Shown here: positions 16,735 through 24,407 of the stretch, piece by piece
Layout: each line of letters begins with the position of its first letter
Numbering within the stretch: position 1 is the stretch's first letter
Assembly: GCA_965116685.1 (NCBI GenBank)
Contig: OZ220707.1
Location: 1,922,001 to 1,986,000, forward strand
Length of the DNA: 64,000 nucleotides
Direction of reading: 5' to 3'
From: Bin80 sp965116685
GTDB lineage: Bacteria > Bacteroidota > Rhodothermia > Rhodothermales > Bin80
The notes under the pieces: generated by a model
The model's input: only the letters and a program-made list of their open reading frames with translations
Databases searched by the model: none
What the model was told of the DNA's origin: nothing
Program-made: the position numbers and the translations under genes

Positions 16735-17232
16735 ATGGCAATACCACCTCGTCGTCGTGCCCGCTACGCGACTTTACAAGCGCTTTATGCGCATATGCTC
16801 AGTGGCGATACCCAGACACATGTGTACAAGACGACTCTTTTACCAAGACTGCCAAGACAGGATGGGGCAACGGAAATGGGAATCCGGCTGTTTGAGACTG
16901 TGATTGCCAATCAGGATCAACTGGATGGGATTATCGCTGACAATGCTAGAAACTGGGATTTAGGCCGCATACTCAGAATTGACCTGATTATTCTTCGTAT
17001 GGCGGTTTGTGAGTTTTTGCACTTTGACCAGATTCCACCCAAGGCGACGATGAACGAGGCAATTGAGTTGGCAAAGATTTTCAGTACAGAGGAAAGTAAG
17101 GATTTTGTGAATGGGGTGCTAGATACGATTGCATTCAGATTAAGAAAGGAGGGGAGACTGATAAAAAGCGAGGGAGGCCGCCAAGGATGGGAAGAGATGG
17201 TCAGCCGACAGGATACTCAACGCTCGGGTTAG
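16735..17232 (+). CDS. nusB: Transcription antitermination factor NusB
   Basis: A 165-residue all-helical protein. The Arg-rich N-terminus RRRARYATLQALYAHML binds boxA RNA. The C-terminal half has the diagnostic LRIDLIILRMAVCEFLHF and PPKATMNEAIELAKIFSTEE, then DFVNGVLDTI. NusB with S10 binds boxA of rRNA leaders and prevents premature termination during rRNA synthesis. It is a monocistronic gene here, preceded by a long AT-rich region. The tail (RQGWEEMVSRQDTQRSG) is longer than in many relatives and looks disordered. Confidence 0.93.
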   Translation: MAIPPRRRARYATLQALYAHMLSGDTQTHVYKTTLLPRLPRQDGATEMGIRLFETVIANQDQLDGIIADNARNWDLGRILRIDLIILRMAVCEFLHFDQIPPKATMNEAIELAKIFSTEESKDFVNGVLDTIAFRLRKEGRLIKSEGGRQGWEEMVSRQDTQRSG

Positions 17233-17323
17233 CTCTTGAAGTGCATTTATTTCGTGTAGATATACAAGTATCAATGAATATATTTTGGCTCACTGCAGGG
17301 ACAAGGTGTCTGCAACAATGACT

Positions 17324-17812
17324 TCAGTCAAGAGGAAACCAGAGACCCACACGCAGAGATGGACGCTGTGATCCGATTTCAATGAACGCGGCTTGTTGTC
17401 CAACTGGTCGAGTATATCGAAGGAAAGGATCTAGGAAGAGGCTGAATTGGCGATTTTTTTCCGCGCGAGTTTGTTTGTGCAGGAAAGTTAACTCAGAACC
17501 GAATCGGATTCCCAGGTATAGATCATAGGAGTAGTTTGCCTGGCCAATCACACGAAGGATCCCTAAAGGCCTCAGTGCTGCTCCAACACCTGCAGATATA
17601 TATACGGGAGTCCTTTCCTTCCAGAACTCGGTATCAACGGAAGAAAGAACCTCAAGCGAATAGATACTGCGGGCCTGAACATGTACCAATTGCATACCGG
17701 CCCCTGGCCAGCCTCCCAGTCCAGCCTGTATATGGGATGACTGAGCGAATGCCATAAACCCACTCAGGGTTAGGAGAATAAACCCACAGGTTGTTCGGAA
17801 TATTTTCAACAC
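17324..17812 (-). CDS. Small exported beta-barrel-like protein, unknown function
   Basis: A 162-residue protein with a signal peptide (FILLTLSGFMAFAQ, cleavage after FAQ). The mature part alternates polar and hydrophobic residues with Gly/aromatic pairs (AGLGGWPGAGMQLVHVQA, VYISAGVGAALRPLG, YSYDLYLGIRFGSEL) and ends SLRVGLWFPLD with a terminal hydrophobic strand, as in 8-stranded outer-membrane barrels. I do not recognise a specific family. It is a single gene facing nusB. Confidence 0.55.
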   Translation of the reverse strand: MLKIFRTTCGFILLTLSGFMAFAQSSHIQAGLGGWPGAGMQLVHVQARSIYSLEVLSSVDTEFWKERTPVYISAGVGAALRPLGILRVIGQANYSYDLYLGIRFGSELTFLHKQTRAEKNRQFSLFLDPFLRYTRPVGQQAAFIEIGSQRPSLRVGLWFPLD

Positions 17813-17979
17813 TTGATCGAAATCAGTGCCCCCAGTTTGATAGGAATACGTAGTTTACACACCAAAGGTAGTGGACGTTCATTCTGTATCGAATGAGACG
17901 ACCATTTTGATTCAATCATTCTAACGGTTGTTCTTGCTGGAAAATTAGATTTGGGGCAAGGGCGAACAGATACAAGCAC

Positions 17980-18276
17980 ATGCACTTGAGCTGTATGGTG
18001 CTGGTCATGATTTTGGCGGCATTTCGTCCGCCATTGGCAGCAGTTCTCAATACGCAACCTTACTCATCAGGTACATTGGTAATCCAAAATCTGCCGGATA
18101 CGAACGGCTTGATCAAAGGAGGAAAACAGCCTGCAACATTTGAGGACAAGGACAAGCCGAAGCCGAGTGTGAGTTTATCGGCAGACCCGACCAAGGTGAC
18201 GGAAGGGTTCACGGTGAACATGATCGCGGAATTGACGGAGGCTTCTGATGTGGGGTTCGTCTGGGGAACTTGGTGA
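17980..18276 (+). pseudogene. Truncated exported protein with Calx-beta/Ig-like start
   Basis: A 98-residue frame with a hydrophobic start (MVLVMILAAFRPPLAAV) and a segment KPSVSLSADPTKVTEGFTVN that resembles the first strands of Calx-beta or related adhesion domains (VSLSA-x-P-x-x-VTEG). It ends abruptly at GFVWGTW. The intact version would be a much longer surface protein, so this is probably the 5' stub of a gene cut by the adjoining IS256-type fragment. Family assignment is tentative. Confidence 0.35.
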
Positions 18277-18337
18277 GCAACATCTATCCATTGATTGACA
18301 CGACAGCCCGTTAGCATTGGCAGTGGTCGGGTAGGCC

Positions 18338-18760
18338 CTCTCGTCTACTTGGAAGTTCAGGTATGCTGAAGCGAAAAAACAACTGACCGCCTCGATCCGA
18401 TTCTTGGAATTGCACTGTCCCGAAGCCGCGGGCAGCTTAGAAGAGGGACTGGAAGAGACCCTTACCCTTCACAAAATGGGGATCCGCAAGTCGCTGCGTG
18501 ACCGGCTTCGAACCACGAATATCATTGAGAGCGTGAACAGTCGACTGGCACATACGACTCGCAGAGTCACGCGGTGGACCAACTCGGATCAGCGCCAACG
18601 ATGGATTGCGGCCGCGTGTCTGGACATTGAACAACGATCCCTGAACCCCATCCCGCAAGATTCAGATTGGGAAGCGTTCCTCCGAACACTGGATCGACAC
18701 GGCCAAACCAAAAATCAGTACAATGGTAGAACCTTACAATTCCTCCCTAACCCCCACTAA
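18338..18760 (+). pseudogene. C-terminal remnant of an IS256-family (mutator) transposase
   Basis: The open frame reads STWKFRYAEAKKQLT, then SLEEGLEETLTLHKMGIRK, RLRTTNIIESVNSRLAHTTR, VTRWTNSDQRQRWIAAACLD and IEQRS. EEGLEETLTLH and TTN-x-IES-x-N, containing the last catalytic Glu, are diagnostic of IS256/mutator DDE transposases. The N-terminal two thirds are absent and a TAG precedes the fragment at 18332, so it cannot be expressed as a transposase. Confidence 0.75.
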
Positions 18761-18762
18761 AT

Positions 18763-19185
18763 TTGGGGCATCCCCGTGGGCTTCTTGGCAGTCTTTTGAA
18801 AAGTTTGATGCAGAGTAAAGCCGCGGAGAACGGACGAGGATTTTCCGCAATTGGCATATCCAAGGATTGGGATGTTGAAAACGGTCTGGCTCATCTTGCT
18901 AAATTTGGGAAATTCGATGAAGTCATGACCGGCCGAAGCTGGATGAATGAAGGCATCATGAAATACGTCTGGGAAGGCTCATATGGAGAACCGGCCACTC
19001 CTCAGGTTATATCATCGTAGACCGGGTTCTGTCACTGGGTACTTCAAGGGGGATCATACTTCAAAATGCTCAATGAGGAGCTTGTGGTTAGGAAGGTGGG
19101 ACAGGAGGCAGTCCAGGATTGGTTGGTGGCCAACGCCCCTCTCCCAACACTAAACAATGAATTGGGTGAAAGCTCTGGCATGTAG
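18763..19185 (+). pseudogene. Fragment of an unrecognised gene with an in-frame TAG
   Basis: After the IS256 fragment a protein-like frame reads GFSAIGISKDWDVENGLAHL, AKFGKFDEVMTGRSWMNEGI, MKYVWEGSYGEPATPQVISS and a TAG (19018-19020). The same frame then continues without a shift into HWVLQGGSYFKMLNEELVVR, KVGQEAVQDWLVANAPLP and a TAG at 19183. The ATPQVI piece with a preceding helix is reminiscent of the cis-Pro strand in thioredoxin-like proteins, but the family is not established. The 5' end is missing next to the IS fragment and a nonsense codon splits the rest, so this is a decaying gene. Confidence 0.45.
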
Positions 19186-19408
19186 CAGGCCGGAAGCTGA
19201 AGGCTCCAGTATATTAGCCAACCAATAAACGAAAGGAGTAATTGAGACTCACTGCCCGGCGAATGTATAAAAGGCTGAACCGCCCAGGATTGACGGAAAG
19301 AACTCGTACATTAGCGAATAGCTCTAAACACTTCATCTCTGCAAAAACCGATCACTCATTTGATCGGAGATGAGCCGCATCCCAGCAAAAATTTGATAGA
19401 CGCAAGCA
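19186..19408. promoter_or_regulatory. ychF leader with nested hairpin
   Basis: The last part of this gap holds CCGATCA (19348-19354) paired with TGATCGG (19361-19367), flanked by TCATCT (19333-19338) and AGATGA (19368-19373), giving an extended stem 35 bases before the ychF start codon. It lacks a T-run, so it is not a terminator; it may stabilise or regulate the ychF mRNA. The rest of the gap is unremarkable. Confidence 0.4.
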
Positions 19409-20506
19409 ATGTCCCTCAATTGTGGTATCGTTGGATTACCCAATATTGGAAAATCCACACTGTTTAATGCGCTGAGCGGGGCTGGCGCAGTGGCAGCGAA
19501 TTATCCGTTTTGCACCATTGATCCCAATCGAGGAATCGTGCCCGTCCCGGATGAACGACTGGAGCGACTGGTTGCCGTTTCCCCGTCCGAACGAGTTGTC
19601 CCGACTACGATAGAGTTTGTAGATATTGCGGGTCTGGTTGCTGGCGCATCTCGTGGCGAAGGACTGGGAAATGCATTTCTGGGGCATATTCGACAGGTAG
19701 ACGCGCTGGTGCATGTTGTCCGCTGCTTTGAGTCCACCGGAATCTCCCATGTTGCAGGGAGCGTGGATCCAGAGCGGGACATTGAGATCGTGAATACAGA
19801 ACTCTTGTTGAAAGATTTGGATACAGCGGAGCGCTTCGCTGAAAAGTGGGAGAAAGCGGCAAAGGGAAGAGATGCAGATGCGGTCGCAACGTCTGCATTC
19901 GCAAAGCGCCTCGTTACTCACCTGTCTCAGGGCAGCCCGGCACGGCTTTTAAAAGACCTCTCCAAAAAAGAGCAGCACTATCTTGAGGGATTATTCCTTT
20001 TAACTAGTAGGCCGGTTCTCTATATTGCGAATGTGGGGGAGGCGGATTTGCCTCAGGGGAATGTCTGGGCCGAACACGTTCAGAGGATTGCCACCAGAGA
20101 GCAGGCAGAATGCCTGATCTTGAGCGCAGATTTCGAAGCGCAGTTGTCAGAACTGGAGGAGGAAGAAAAAGATGTTTTCCTATCAAGCGAGGGGCTTCAG
20201 GCAAATGGGTTGCAACGCTTGATCCGGACAGCATATAAATTGTTGGGTCTTATTACGTTCTTTACACATGGGCCAAATGAAACACGAGCGTGGACCGTCA
20301 AAAGCGGAACACATGCTCCGCAGGCAGGAGGACAAATCCATAGCGATTTTGAACGCGGATTCATTCGCGCAGAGACCGTGCAGGTAGAAGATCTGATTCG
20401 TGTAGGCTCCGAGGTTGCCGCACGTGCGTCCGGGATTATGCGGTCCGGAGGCAAGGAGTACGTCGTTCAAGATGGAGACGTGATTCTTTTCCGGTTCAAT
20501 GTCTGA
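19409..20506 (+). CDS. ychF: YchF/OLA1-type ribosome-associated ATPase
   Basis: A 365-residue P-loop protein. G1 GLPNIGKSTLFNAL is at residues 8-21, G3 DIAGLVAGASRGEGLG at about 71-86. The G4 position reads NVGE rather than NKxD, the change that makes this family prefer ATP over GTP. The C-terminal TGS domain is visible as FFTHGPNETRAWTVKSG through FIRAETVQVEDL. YchF binds ribosomes and affects stress responses. It starts at an ATG 35 bases after a leader hairpin and is followed 77 bases later by a permease gene on the same strand. Confidence 0.95.
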   Translation: MSLNCGIVGLPNIGKSTLFNALSGAGAVAANYPFCTIDPNRGIVPVPDERLERLVAVSPSERVVPTTIEFVDIAGLVAGASRGEGLGNAFLGHIRQVDALVHVVRCFESTGISHVAGSVDPERDIEIVNTELLLKDLDTAERFAEKWEKAAKGRDADAVATSAFAKRLVTHLSQGSPARLLKDLSKKEQHYLEGLFLLTSRPVLYIANVGEADLPQGNVWAEHVQRIATREQAECLILSADFEAQLSELEEEEKDVFLSSEGLQANGLQRLIRTAYKLLGLITFFTHGPNETRAWTVKSGTHAPQAGGQIHSDFERGFIRAETVQVEDLIRVGSEVAARASGIMRSGGKEYVVQDGDVILFRFNV

Positions 20507-20583
20507 CCGATCTACAATCGGGTACAAGTCCGCCGGGCTGGCCCAAAGCGTATGACCACAACAAGCAAACTCGAACCCCAGGA

Positions 20584-21813
20584 ATGAACTATCGGCTGTT
20601 TATTGCACGGCGGTACTTGCACAGTCGGCAACGAATCCCGCTGGTTACGATTATTTCGGGAATTTCTATGGTCGGCGTGGCCGTCGGTGTTGCGGCACTG
20701 ATCGTGGTTCTGTCCGTCATGAATGGGTTTTATGATGTTGTGCGAGACCTGCTCGTTTCGATGGACCCACATGTCCGCATCGTCGCGGAGCCCGGGGGCG
20801 GATTGTCGCAGGAAGAAGCAAACAGGATCGCAGATCAAGCCAGACAGATTCCGCAGGTTCTAAGAGCGGATCCCTACGTTGAAGGAAAAGCGCTCCTAGT
20901 AACCGTCGCGCAGTCGGAAGTCAACCGCGTTGTGGTTCTGCGAGGTGTGGCGGATAATGCAACGGGAGAGGGGCTCCTCTCCGGGGAGTTTGACACCAGT
21001 GAACAGGGGATGGTGATAGGGTTTAGCCTGGCGCAGCGCTTGGGACTGTCTCCAGGCTCCGAGAATAATCAGGCAATGCTGTTTTCCGCACAGGGGCTGG
21101 GGCAAATGCTCACACGTGTCTTTTCTCCGCCAAGGGTGCGGGAGTTTGAGGTGCGGGGGTTATATAAACTTGAAGAGACCTACGACAACACGCATGTATT
21201 TATTGGAATCAAAGAGGCACAGGATATTTTTCATCTGAAGGATGCCGTTACCGGAATCGAATTGCGACTCACCAACCTGGAGCAGGCACAGCAGGTAAAG
21301 CAAACACTCGAAGCCGCCTATCCCAGCGGTTTGAAGGTTCAGACCTGGTATGATCTTCAGCGCTCCCTTTATGATGTTATGCGACTGGAAAAATGGGGTG
21401 CATCCTTAATACTGATCCTCATCTGCGTGGTCGCAGCGTTCAGTATTGTAGGGTCACTCACCATGGTTGTCGTAGAAAAGAAACGAGACATTGGCGTGCT
21501 GCAGGCGATGGGGGCCACTTCTAGGGATATTCAGCAACTTTTCCTCGTGCAGGGCGGGATGATCGGATTGATTGGTGCAGGAACCGGATTCGTGGTGGGG
21601 CTTGGGATTCTGCTCCTGCAGAAATATTTTCAACTCGTACCCCTCCTGGGAGCAGAGTCCTTTGTAATTGAATCCTATCCGGTTTCGATCCAGACACTGG
21701 ACCTGGTTCTCATCCTGGGGGTCTCATTCGGTTTGTGTTTGGTCGCCGCGCTATACCCGGCATGGCGCGCAGCACGGAGTGATCCGGGCCAGGCAGTTGC
21801 TCGGGGTCTCTGA
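20584..21813 (+). CDS. FtsX-like ABC transporter permease (LolC/LolE type)
   Basis: A 409-residue inner-membrane protein with the MacB/FtsX architecture. One transmembrane helix sits after the N-terminus (VTIISGISMVGVAVGVAALIVVLSVM split over about 22-48), followed by a large periplasmic domain (about 50-270). Three more helices follow: ILILICVVAAFSIVGSLTMV, GGMIGLIGAGTGFVVGLGIL, and LVLILGVSFGLCLVAALYPA. KKRDIGVLQAMGAT between them is the coupling motif for the partner ATPase. LolC/E proteins extract lipoproteins from the inner membrane for transfer to LolA. A LolD ATPase is not adjacent. It precedes rpmB by 69 bases. Confidence 0.85.
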   Translation: MNYRLFIARRYLHSRQRIPLVTIISGISMVGVAVGVAALIVVLSVMNGFYDVVRDLLVSMDPHVRIVAEPGGGLSQEEANRIADQARQIPQVLRADPYVEGKALLVTVAQSEVNRVVVLRGVADNATGEGLLSGEFDTSEQGMVIGFSLAQRLGLSPGSENNQAMLFSAQGLGQMLTRVFSPPRVREFEVRGLYKLEETYDNTHVFIGIKEAQDIFHLKDAVTGIELRLTNLEQAQQVKQTLEAAYPSGLKVQTWYDLQRSLYDVMRLEKWGASLILILICVVAAFSIVGSLTMVVVEKKRDIGVLQAMGATSRDIQQLFLVQGGMIGLIGAGTGFVVGLGILLLQKYFQLVPLLGAESFVIESYPVSIQTLDLVLILGVSFGLCLVAALYPAWRAARSDPGQAVARGL

Positions 21814-21882
21814 TTCGGGAACCGTTTGGTAAATGGTTTCATATAAGCCGGCCGCCCAAAACAGGAAAGGGGGTAAAAACCA

Positions 21883-22119
21883 ATGGCACGTAAGGATCAA
21901 TTGAATGGCAAAGGGCCCATGTCCGGCAACCATGTCTCACATGCGCACAACAAGACGCGTCGGCGATTTGGGGTGAATCTGCAGACAAAGCGGTTTTATC
22001 TGCCCGAACAAAAGCGGTGGGTGAAGCTGAGGGTTTCGGCGAATACGATCAAGACCATCAACAAGAAAGGGGTTGAGGCGGTATTGCGTGAAGCACGGGC
22101 ACAAGGCATCTCGGTCTAA
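21883..22119 (+). CDS. rpmB: 50S ribosomal protein L28
   Basis: A 78-residue basic protein. The L28 pattern is GPMSGNHVSHAHNKTRRRF, then LQTKRFYLPEQKRWVKLRVS and TIKTINKKGVEAVL. The start codon is preceded by a good ribosome binding sequence (aaagggggtaaaaacc). L28 sits near the E site of the large subunit. It is the first gene of a rpmB-rpmG-DUF4295 set, with 17 bases to rpmG. Confidence 0.95.
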   Translation: MARKDQLNGKGPMSGNHVSHAHNKTRRRFGVNLQTKRFYLPEQKRWVKLRVSANTIKTINKKGVEAVLREARAQGISV

Positions 22120-22136
22120 ATAGATAAGGCTGTAAC

Positions 22137-22310
22137 ATGGCACGGAAAGGAAAAGACGTTCGACAAAAAATAATCCTCGAGTGTACGGAGGCTCCGGGCA
22201 CAAGTCGGTATTCAACGGTCAAGAACCGGCGCAATACGGCGGGTCGACTAGAGCTCAAAAAGTACAATTCGACACTACGAAAGCACACATTGCATAGGGA
22301 GATCAAGTAA
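22137..22310 (+). CDS. rpmG: 50S ribosomal protein L33
   Basis: A 57-residue protein, MARKGKDVRQKIILECTEAP at the start and YSTVKNRRNTAGRLELKKYN in the middle, the latter being the L33 signature. It has only one Cys of the usual zinc-ribbon positions (C at residue 16), so it is a zinc-independent (C-minus) form. Stop TAA at 22308-22310; DUF4295 begins 2 bases later. Found by reading the sequence because it is very short. Confidence 0.93.
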   Translation: MARKGKDVRQKIILECTEAPGTSRYSTVKNRRNTAGRLELKKYNSTLRKHTLHREIK

Positions 22311-22312
22311 AG

Positions 22313-22480
22313 ATGGCCAAGAAACAATCGTTTGGAGACAAGGTCCTCAAGCGCCGTCAAGAGCGAAAAGTGATGGCCAAGCTCATTGTTGCGGAAAAGA
22401 AGCCAAACGGGAGCTTCCGCTTCAGAGAAAAAATGGTTCCGCAGGAGGACATTCGAGCGGAATTGAAGGCCGTCACGTAG
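22313..22480 (+). CDS. DUF4295 small protein, companion of rpmB-rpmG
   Basis: A 55-residue basic protein beginning MAKKQSFGDKVLKRRQERKV and ending PQEDIRAELKAVT. Position directly after rpmB-rpmG, size, the MAKK start and the PNGSFRFREKMVP strand pair match the DUF4295 family, which is known from Bacteroidota and is thought to be ribosome-related by context only. Its presence is one of the best taxonomic hints in the window. Function unknown. Confidence 0.78.
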   Translation: MAKKQSFGDKVLKRRQERKVMAKLIVAEKKPNGSFRFREKMVPQEDIRAELKAVT

Positions 22481-22491
22481 ACCATCCGATT

Positions 22492-22565
22492 CGGGGCGTA
22501 GCTCAGCCCGGTAGAGCACTGCGTTTGGGACGCAGAAGTCGTCGGTTCAAATCCGGCCGCCCCGA
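22492..22565 (+). tRNA. tRNA-Pro (TGG)
   Basis: A full cloverleaf: acceptor CGGGGCG/CGCCCCG, D-arm gctc/gagc, anticodon arm CTGCG-tttggga-CGCAG with anticodon TGG, and T-arm GTCGG-ttcaaat-CCGGC. The discriminator is A and CCA is not encoded. It starts 11 bases after the DUF4295 stop codon, so probably in the same transcript as rpmB-rpmG. Confidence 0.95.
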
Positions 22566-22595
22566 CTGCGCGGATATCAGTTCTATTACATACAG

Positions 22596-22876
22596 GCGCT
22601 CGTAGCTCAACTGGAGAGAGCAGCGGACTTCTGCAACAAAAGCGGGCCGCTGGCTGGAAACGGCCAGCGAGTAAGTGGTCAAATTCGGGGAAGCCTACGG
22701 AACAGAAGGTTCACGGTAATCCCGAGCCAAGCCCCCATGGGGAAGGTGTAGAGACTAGACGGCCACCCCTTCCTTCAGGCATAACTGAAAAAGGTGAAGA
22801 GATAGTCCAGGGAGCCGGGAAACCGGCACAAACCTGAATCCGCAGGTTGCAGGTTCGAGTCCTGCCGGGCGTGCCA
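22596..22876 (+). tRNA. tRNA-Arg (TCT) interrupted by a group I intron
   Basis: 5' exon 22596-22632: acceptor GCGCTCG, D-arm gctc/gagc, anticodon half GCGGA-CTTCT. 3' exon 22837-22876: AA-TCCGC, T-arm GCAGG-ttcgagt-CCTGC, acceptor CGGGCGT, discriminator G and an encoded CCA. Joining them gives a normal 7-base anticodon loop CTTCTAA with anticodon TCT. The 204-base insert after the third anticodon base is a group I intron, described separately. Without splicing no functional tRNA can form. Exon ends follow the group I rule: a U before the intron and a G as its last base. Confidence 0.92.
22633..22836 (+). ncRNA. Group I intron, IC3-like, in tRNA-Arg
   Basis: A 204-base self-splicing intron with the conserved core. 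P3/P4 entry reads gtcaaattcgggg; J/P5 reads cccgagccaagc; P6 is CCCC-cat-GGGG; P7 halves are gtgtagagactagacgg and agatagtccaggg. P2 (CGCTGGC...GCCAGCG) and P9 (GCCGG-gaaa-CCGGC) both carry GAAA tetraloops. A likely guide GGG just before P2 can pair with the exon TCT (U-G at the splice site). Length and core closely resemble the Azoarcus tRNA-Ile intron. No homing endonuclease is encoded, so mobility would need outside help. Confidence 0.92.
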
Positions 22877-22877
22877 A

Positions 22878-22948
22878 GGTGACGTGGCCGAGTGGCTAGG
22901 CAGAGGCCTGCAAAGCCTTGTACGGCGGTTCGAATCCGCCCGTCACCT
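22878..22948 (+). tRNA. tRNA-Cys (GCA)
   Basis: Acceptor GGTGACG/CGTCACC, anticodon arm GAGGC-ctgcaaa-GCCTT with anticodon GCA, and T-arm GGCGG-ttcgaat-CCGCC. The U discriminator is typical of tRNA-Cys. It begins one base after the encoded CCA of tRNA-Arg, so the three tRNAs form one precursor with the rpmB-rpmG genes. No CCA is encoded. Confidence 0.94.
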
Positions 22949-22963
22949 CATGTTAGATCAGAA

Positions 22964-24403
22964 TTAGAAGTAGTCGTCGGAGACGGGGATATATTCCTCT
23001 GGCTGCCGGTACGTTTCGAGATTTGAGAAGCGGGCATAGTCCGCCTCAAAGCGAAGCTTGACCGTCCCGGTAGGACCGTTTCGGTGCTTGCCGACAATGA
23101 TTTCCGCGACCCCTTTGGTTGGTTGGCCGTCTTTTTCGGCTTCAATGCCGTAATAAGAGGCACGGTAAATAAATGCGACGACATCGGCATCCTGTTCAAT
23201 CGCGCCACTCTCACGCAAGTCCGATAATTGTGGCCGCTTATCTTTCCGATCCTCCGCATTTCGATTCAACTGGCTGAGAGCGATCACCGGAATTTCAAGC
23301 TCTTTTGCAAGCCCTTTGAGAGAGCGGGAGATGTTTGCGATTTCCTGCTCCCGGTTATCCTTATTGGTGCGTCCTTCCATGAGTTGAAGGTAATCCACCA
23401 GCACGAGCCCAATAGCATGCTCAGACTTAAGTCGGCGGCATTTGGCACGTAGTTCCAGGACACCCAGACCATCCGAATCATCAATAAATATCGGGGCGAG
23501 GCCCAATTTCCCAGCGGCCTCCACGACAGCATGATGGTCATCCTGGCTTAGCTTTCCTGTACGAGCACGCTGGGCATTTACCTCGGCTTCGGAGGTGAGC
23601 AGGCGCTGAGTTAGCTGTCGAGCACTCATTTCCAGAGAGAAAATTGCGCAACTTACGGGGTTCTGGGAGGCCAAGGCGGCGTTACGTGCGCACGCCAGAG
23701 CAAACGCAGTTTTCCCCATTGACGGCCGGCCGGCAATGATGACCAGATCGGAGTCCTGCCATCCTCCAGTCAATTTGTCGAGATCTGTAAATCCGCTGGT
23801 TACCCCGGAAAGACCTTCTGGTCGCTCGGCAATGGTTTGAAGGTGGGCAACCGTTTCCTGCACGACATCTTTCAAAAATTTTGCTGACCTGCGGACCTGG
23901 CTTTCAGAGATGGAAAAGAGATCCTTTTCTGCCGCGTCAAGGAGTTCAAATGCATCGGCTGCCGGGTCATAAGCCTCAGTAATCCGCTTACCCATCGCTC
24001 CAATAAGATTGCGCAAGAGAGCTTTCTGGGTTATGATACGTGCGTGGTACTCGGTGTTTGCAGAAGTTGCGACATGCTCAGTAAGGTCGTTCAAGTATGG
24101 GATGCCACCAACCTGGTCCAGTTGCTTCGTCGCTTTCAGCTGCTCCGCAACCGTAATGATATCTATGGGTTGCCCCTTGGCGGAAAGATGCAGGAGGGCC
24201 TGATAAATTTTCGCGTGCTTTGGTAAATAGAAGGCATTTACGGGCAGGATTTCCGTTGCAATGCTCACGGCCTCTGGATCAATCAACACGGCTCCTAGGA
24301 CATACCTCTCAACATCAACTGCCTGAGGAGGAACACGCCCCGAGGAATCCTGCAAATTCTGAACTAGGACGGGGCCTCGAGGAGGCATAGCTTCGCTTTG
24401 CAT
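22964..24403 (-). CDS. dnaB: Replicative DNA helicase DnaB
   Basis: A 479-residue protein. The N-terminal helical domain covers residues 20-125 (PPQAVDVERYVLGAVLIDPE). The RecA-like C-terminal domain has Walker A AGRPSMGKTAFALACARNAA (from about 229), SLEMSARQLTQRLL, Walker B VLVDYLQLM, and the final IVGKHRNGPTGTVKLRF arginine-finger region. DnaB is the hexameric helicase loaded at oriC. It is the last gene of a long leftward block that begins with dnaA, four bases downstream of a uracil-DNA glycosylase gene. No intein is present. Confidence 0.97.
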   Translation of the reverse strand: MQSEAMPPRGPVLVQNLQDSSGRVPPQAVDVERYVLGAVLIDPEAVSIATEILPVNAFYLPKHAKIYQALLHLSAKGQPIDIITVAEQLKATKQLDQVGGIPYLNDLTEHVATSANTEYHARIITQKALLRNLIGAMGKRITEAYDPAADAFELLDAAEKDLFSISESQVRRSAKFLKDVVQETVAHLQTIAERPEGLSGVTSGFTDLDKLTGGWQDSDLVIIAGRPSMGKTAFALACARNAALASQNPVSCAIFSLEMSARQLTQRLLTSEAEVNAQRARTGKLSQDDHHAVVEAAGKLGLAPIFIDDSDGLGVLELRAKCRRLKSEHAIGLVLVDYLQLMEGRTNKDNREQEIANISRSLKGLAKELEIPVIALSQLNRNAEDRKDKRPQLSDLRESGAIEQDADVVAFIYRASYYGIEAEKDGQPTKGVAEIIVGKHRNGPTGTVKLRFEADYARFSNLETYRQPEEYIPVSDDYF

Positions 24404-24407
24404 GGTA

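Noticed and set aside
18725..18733. Nine-base match to the ISL3 terminal repeat (ggttctacc) near the IS256 remnant
   Set aside because: A 9-mer is expected by chance about every other window of this size, and no second end or transposase accompanies it.
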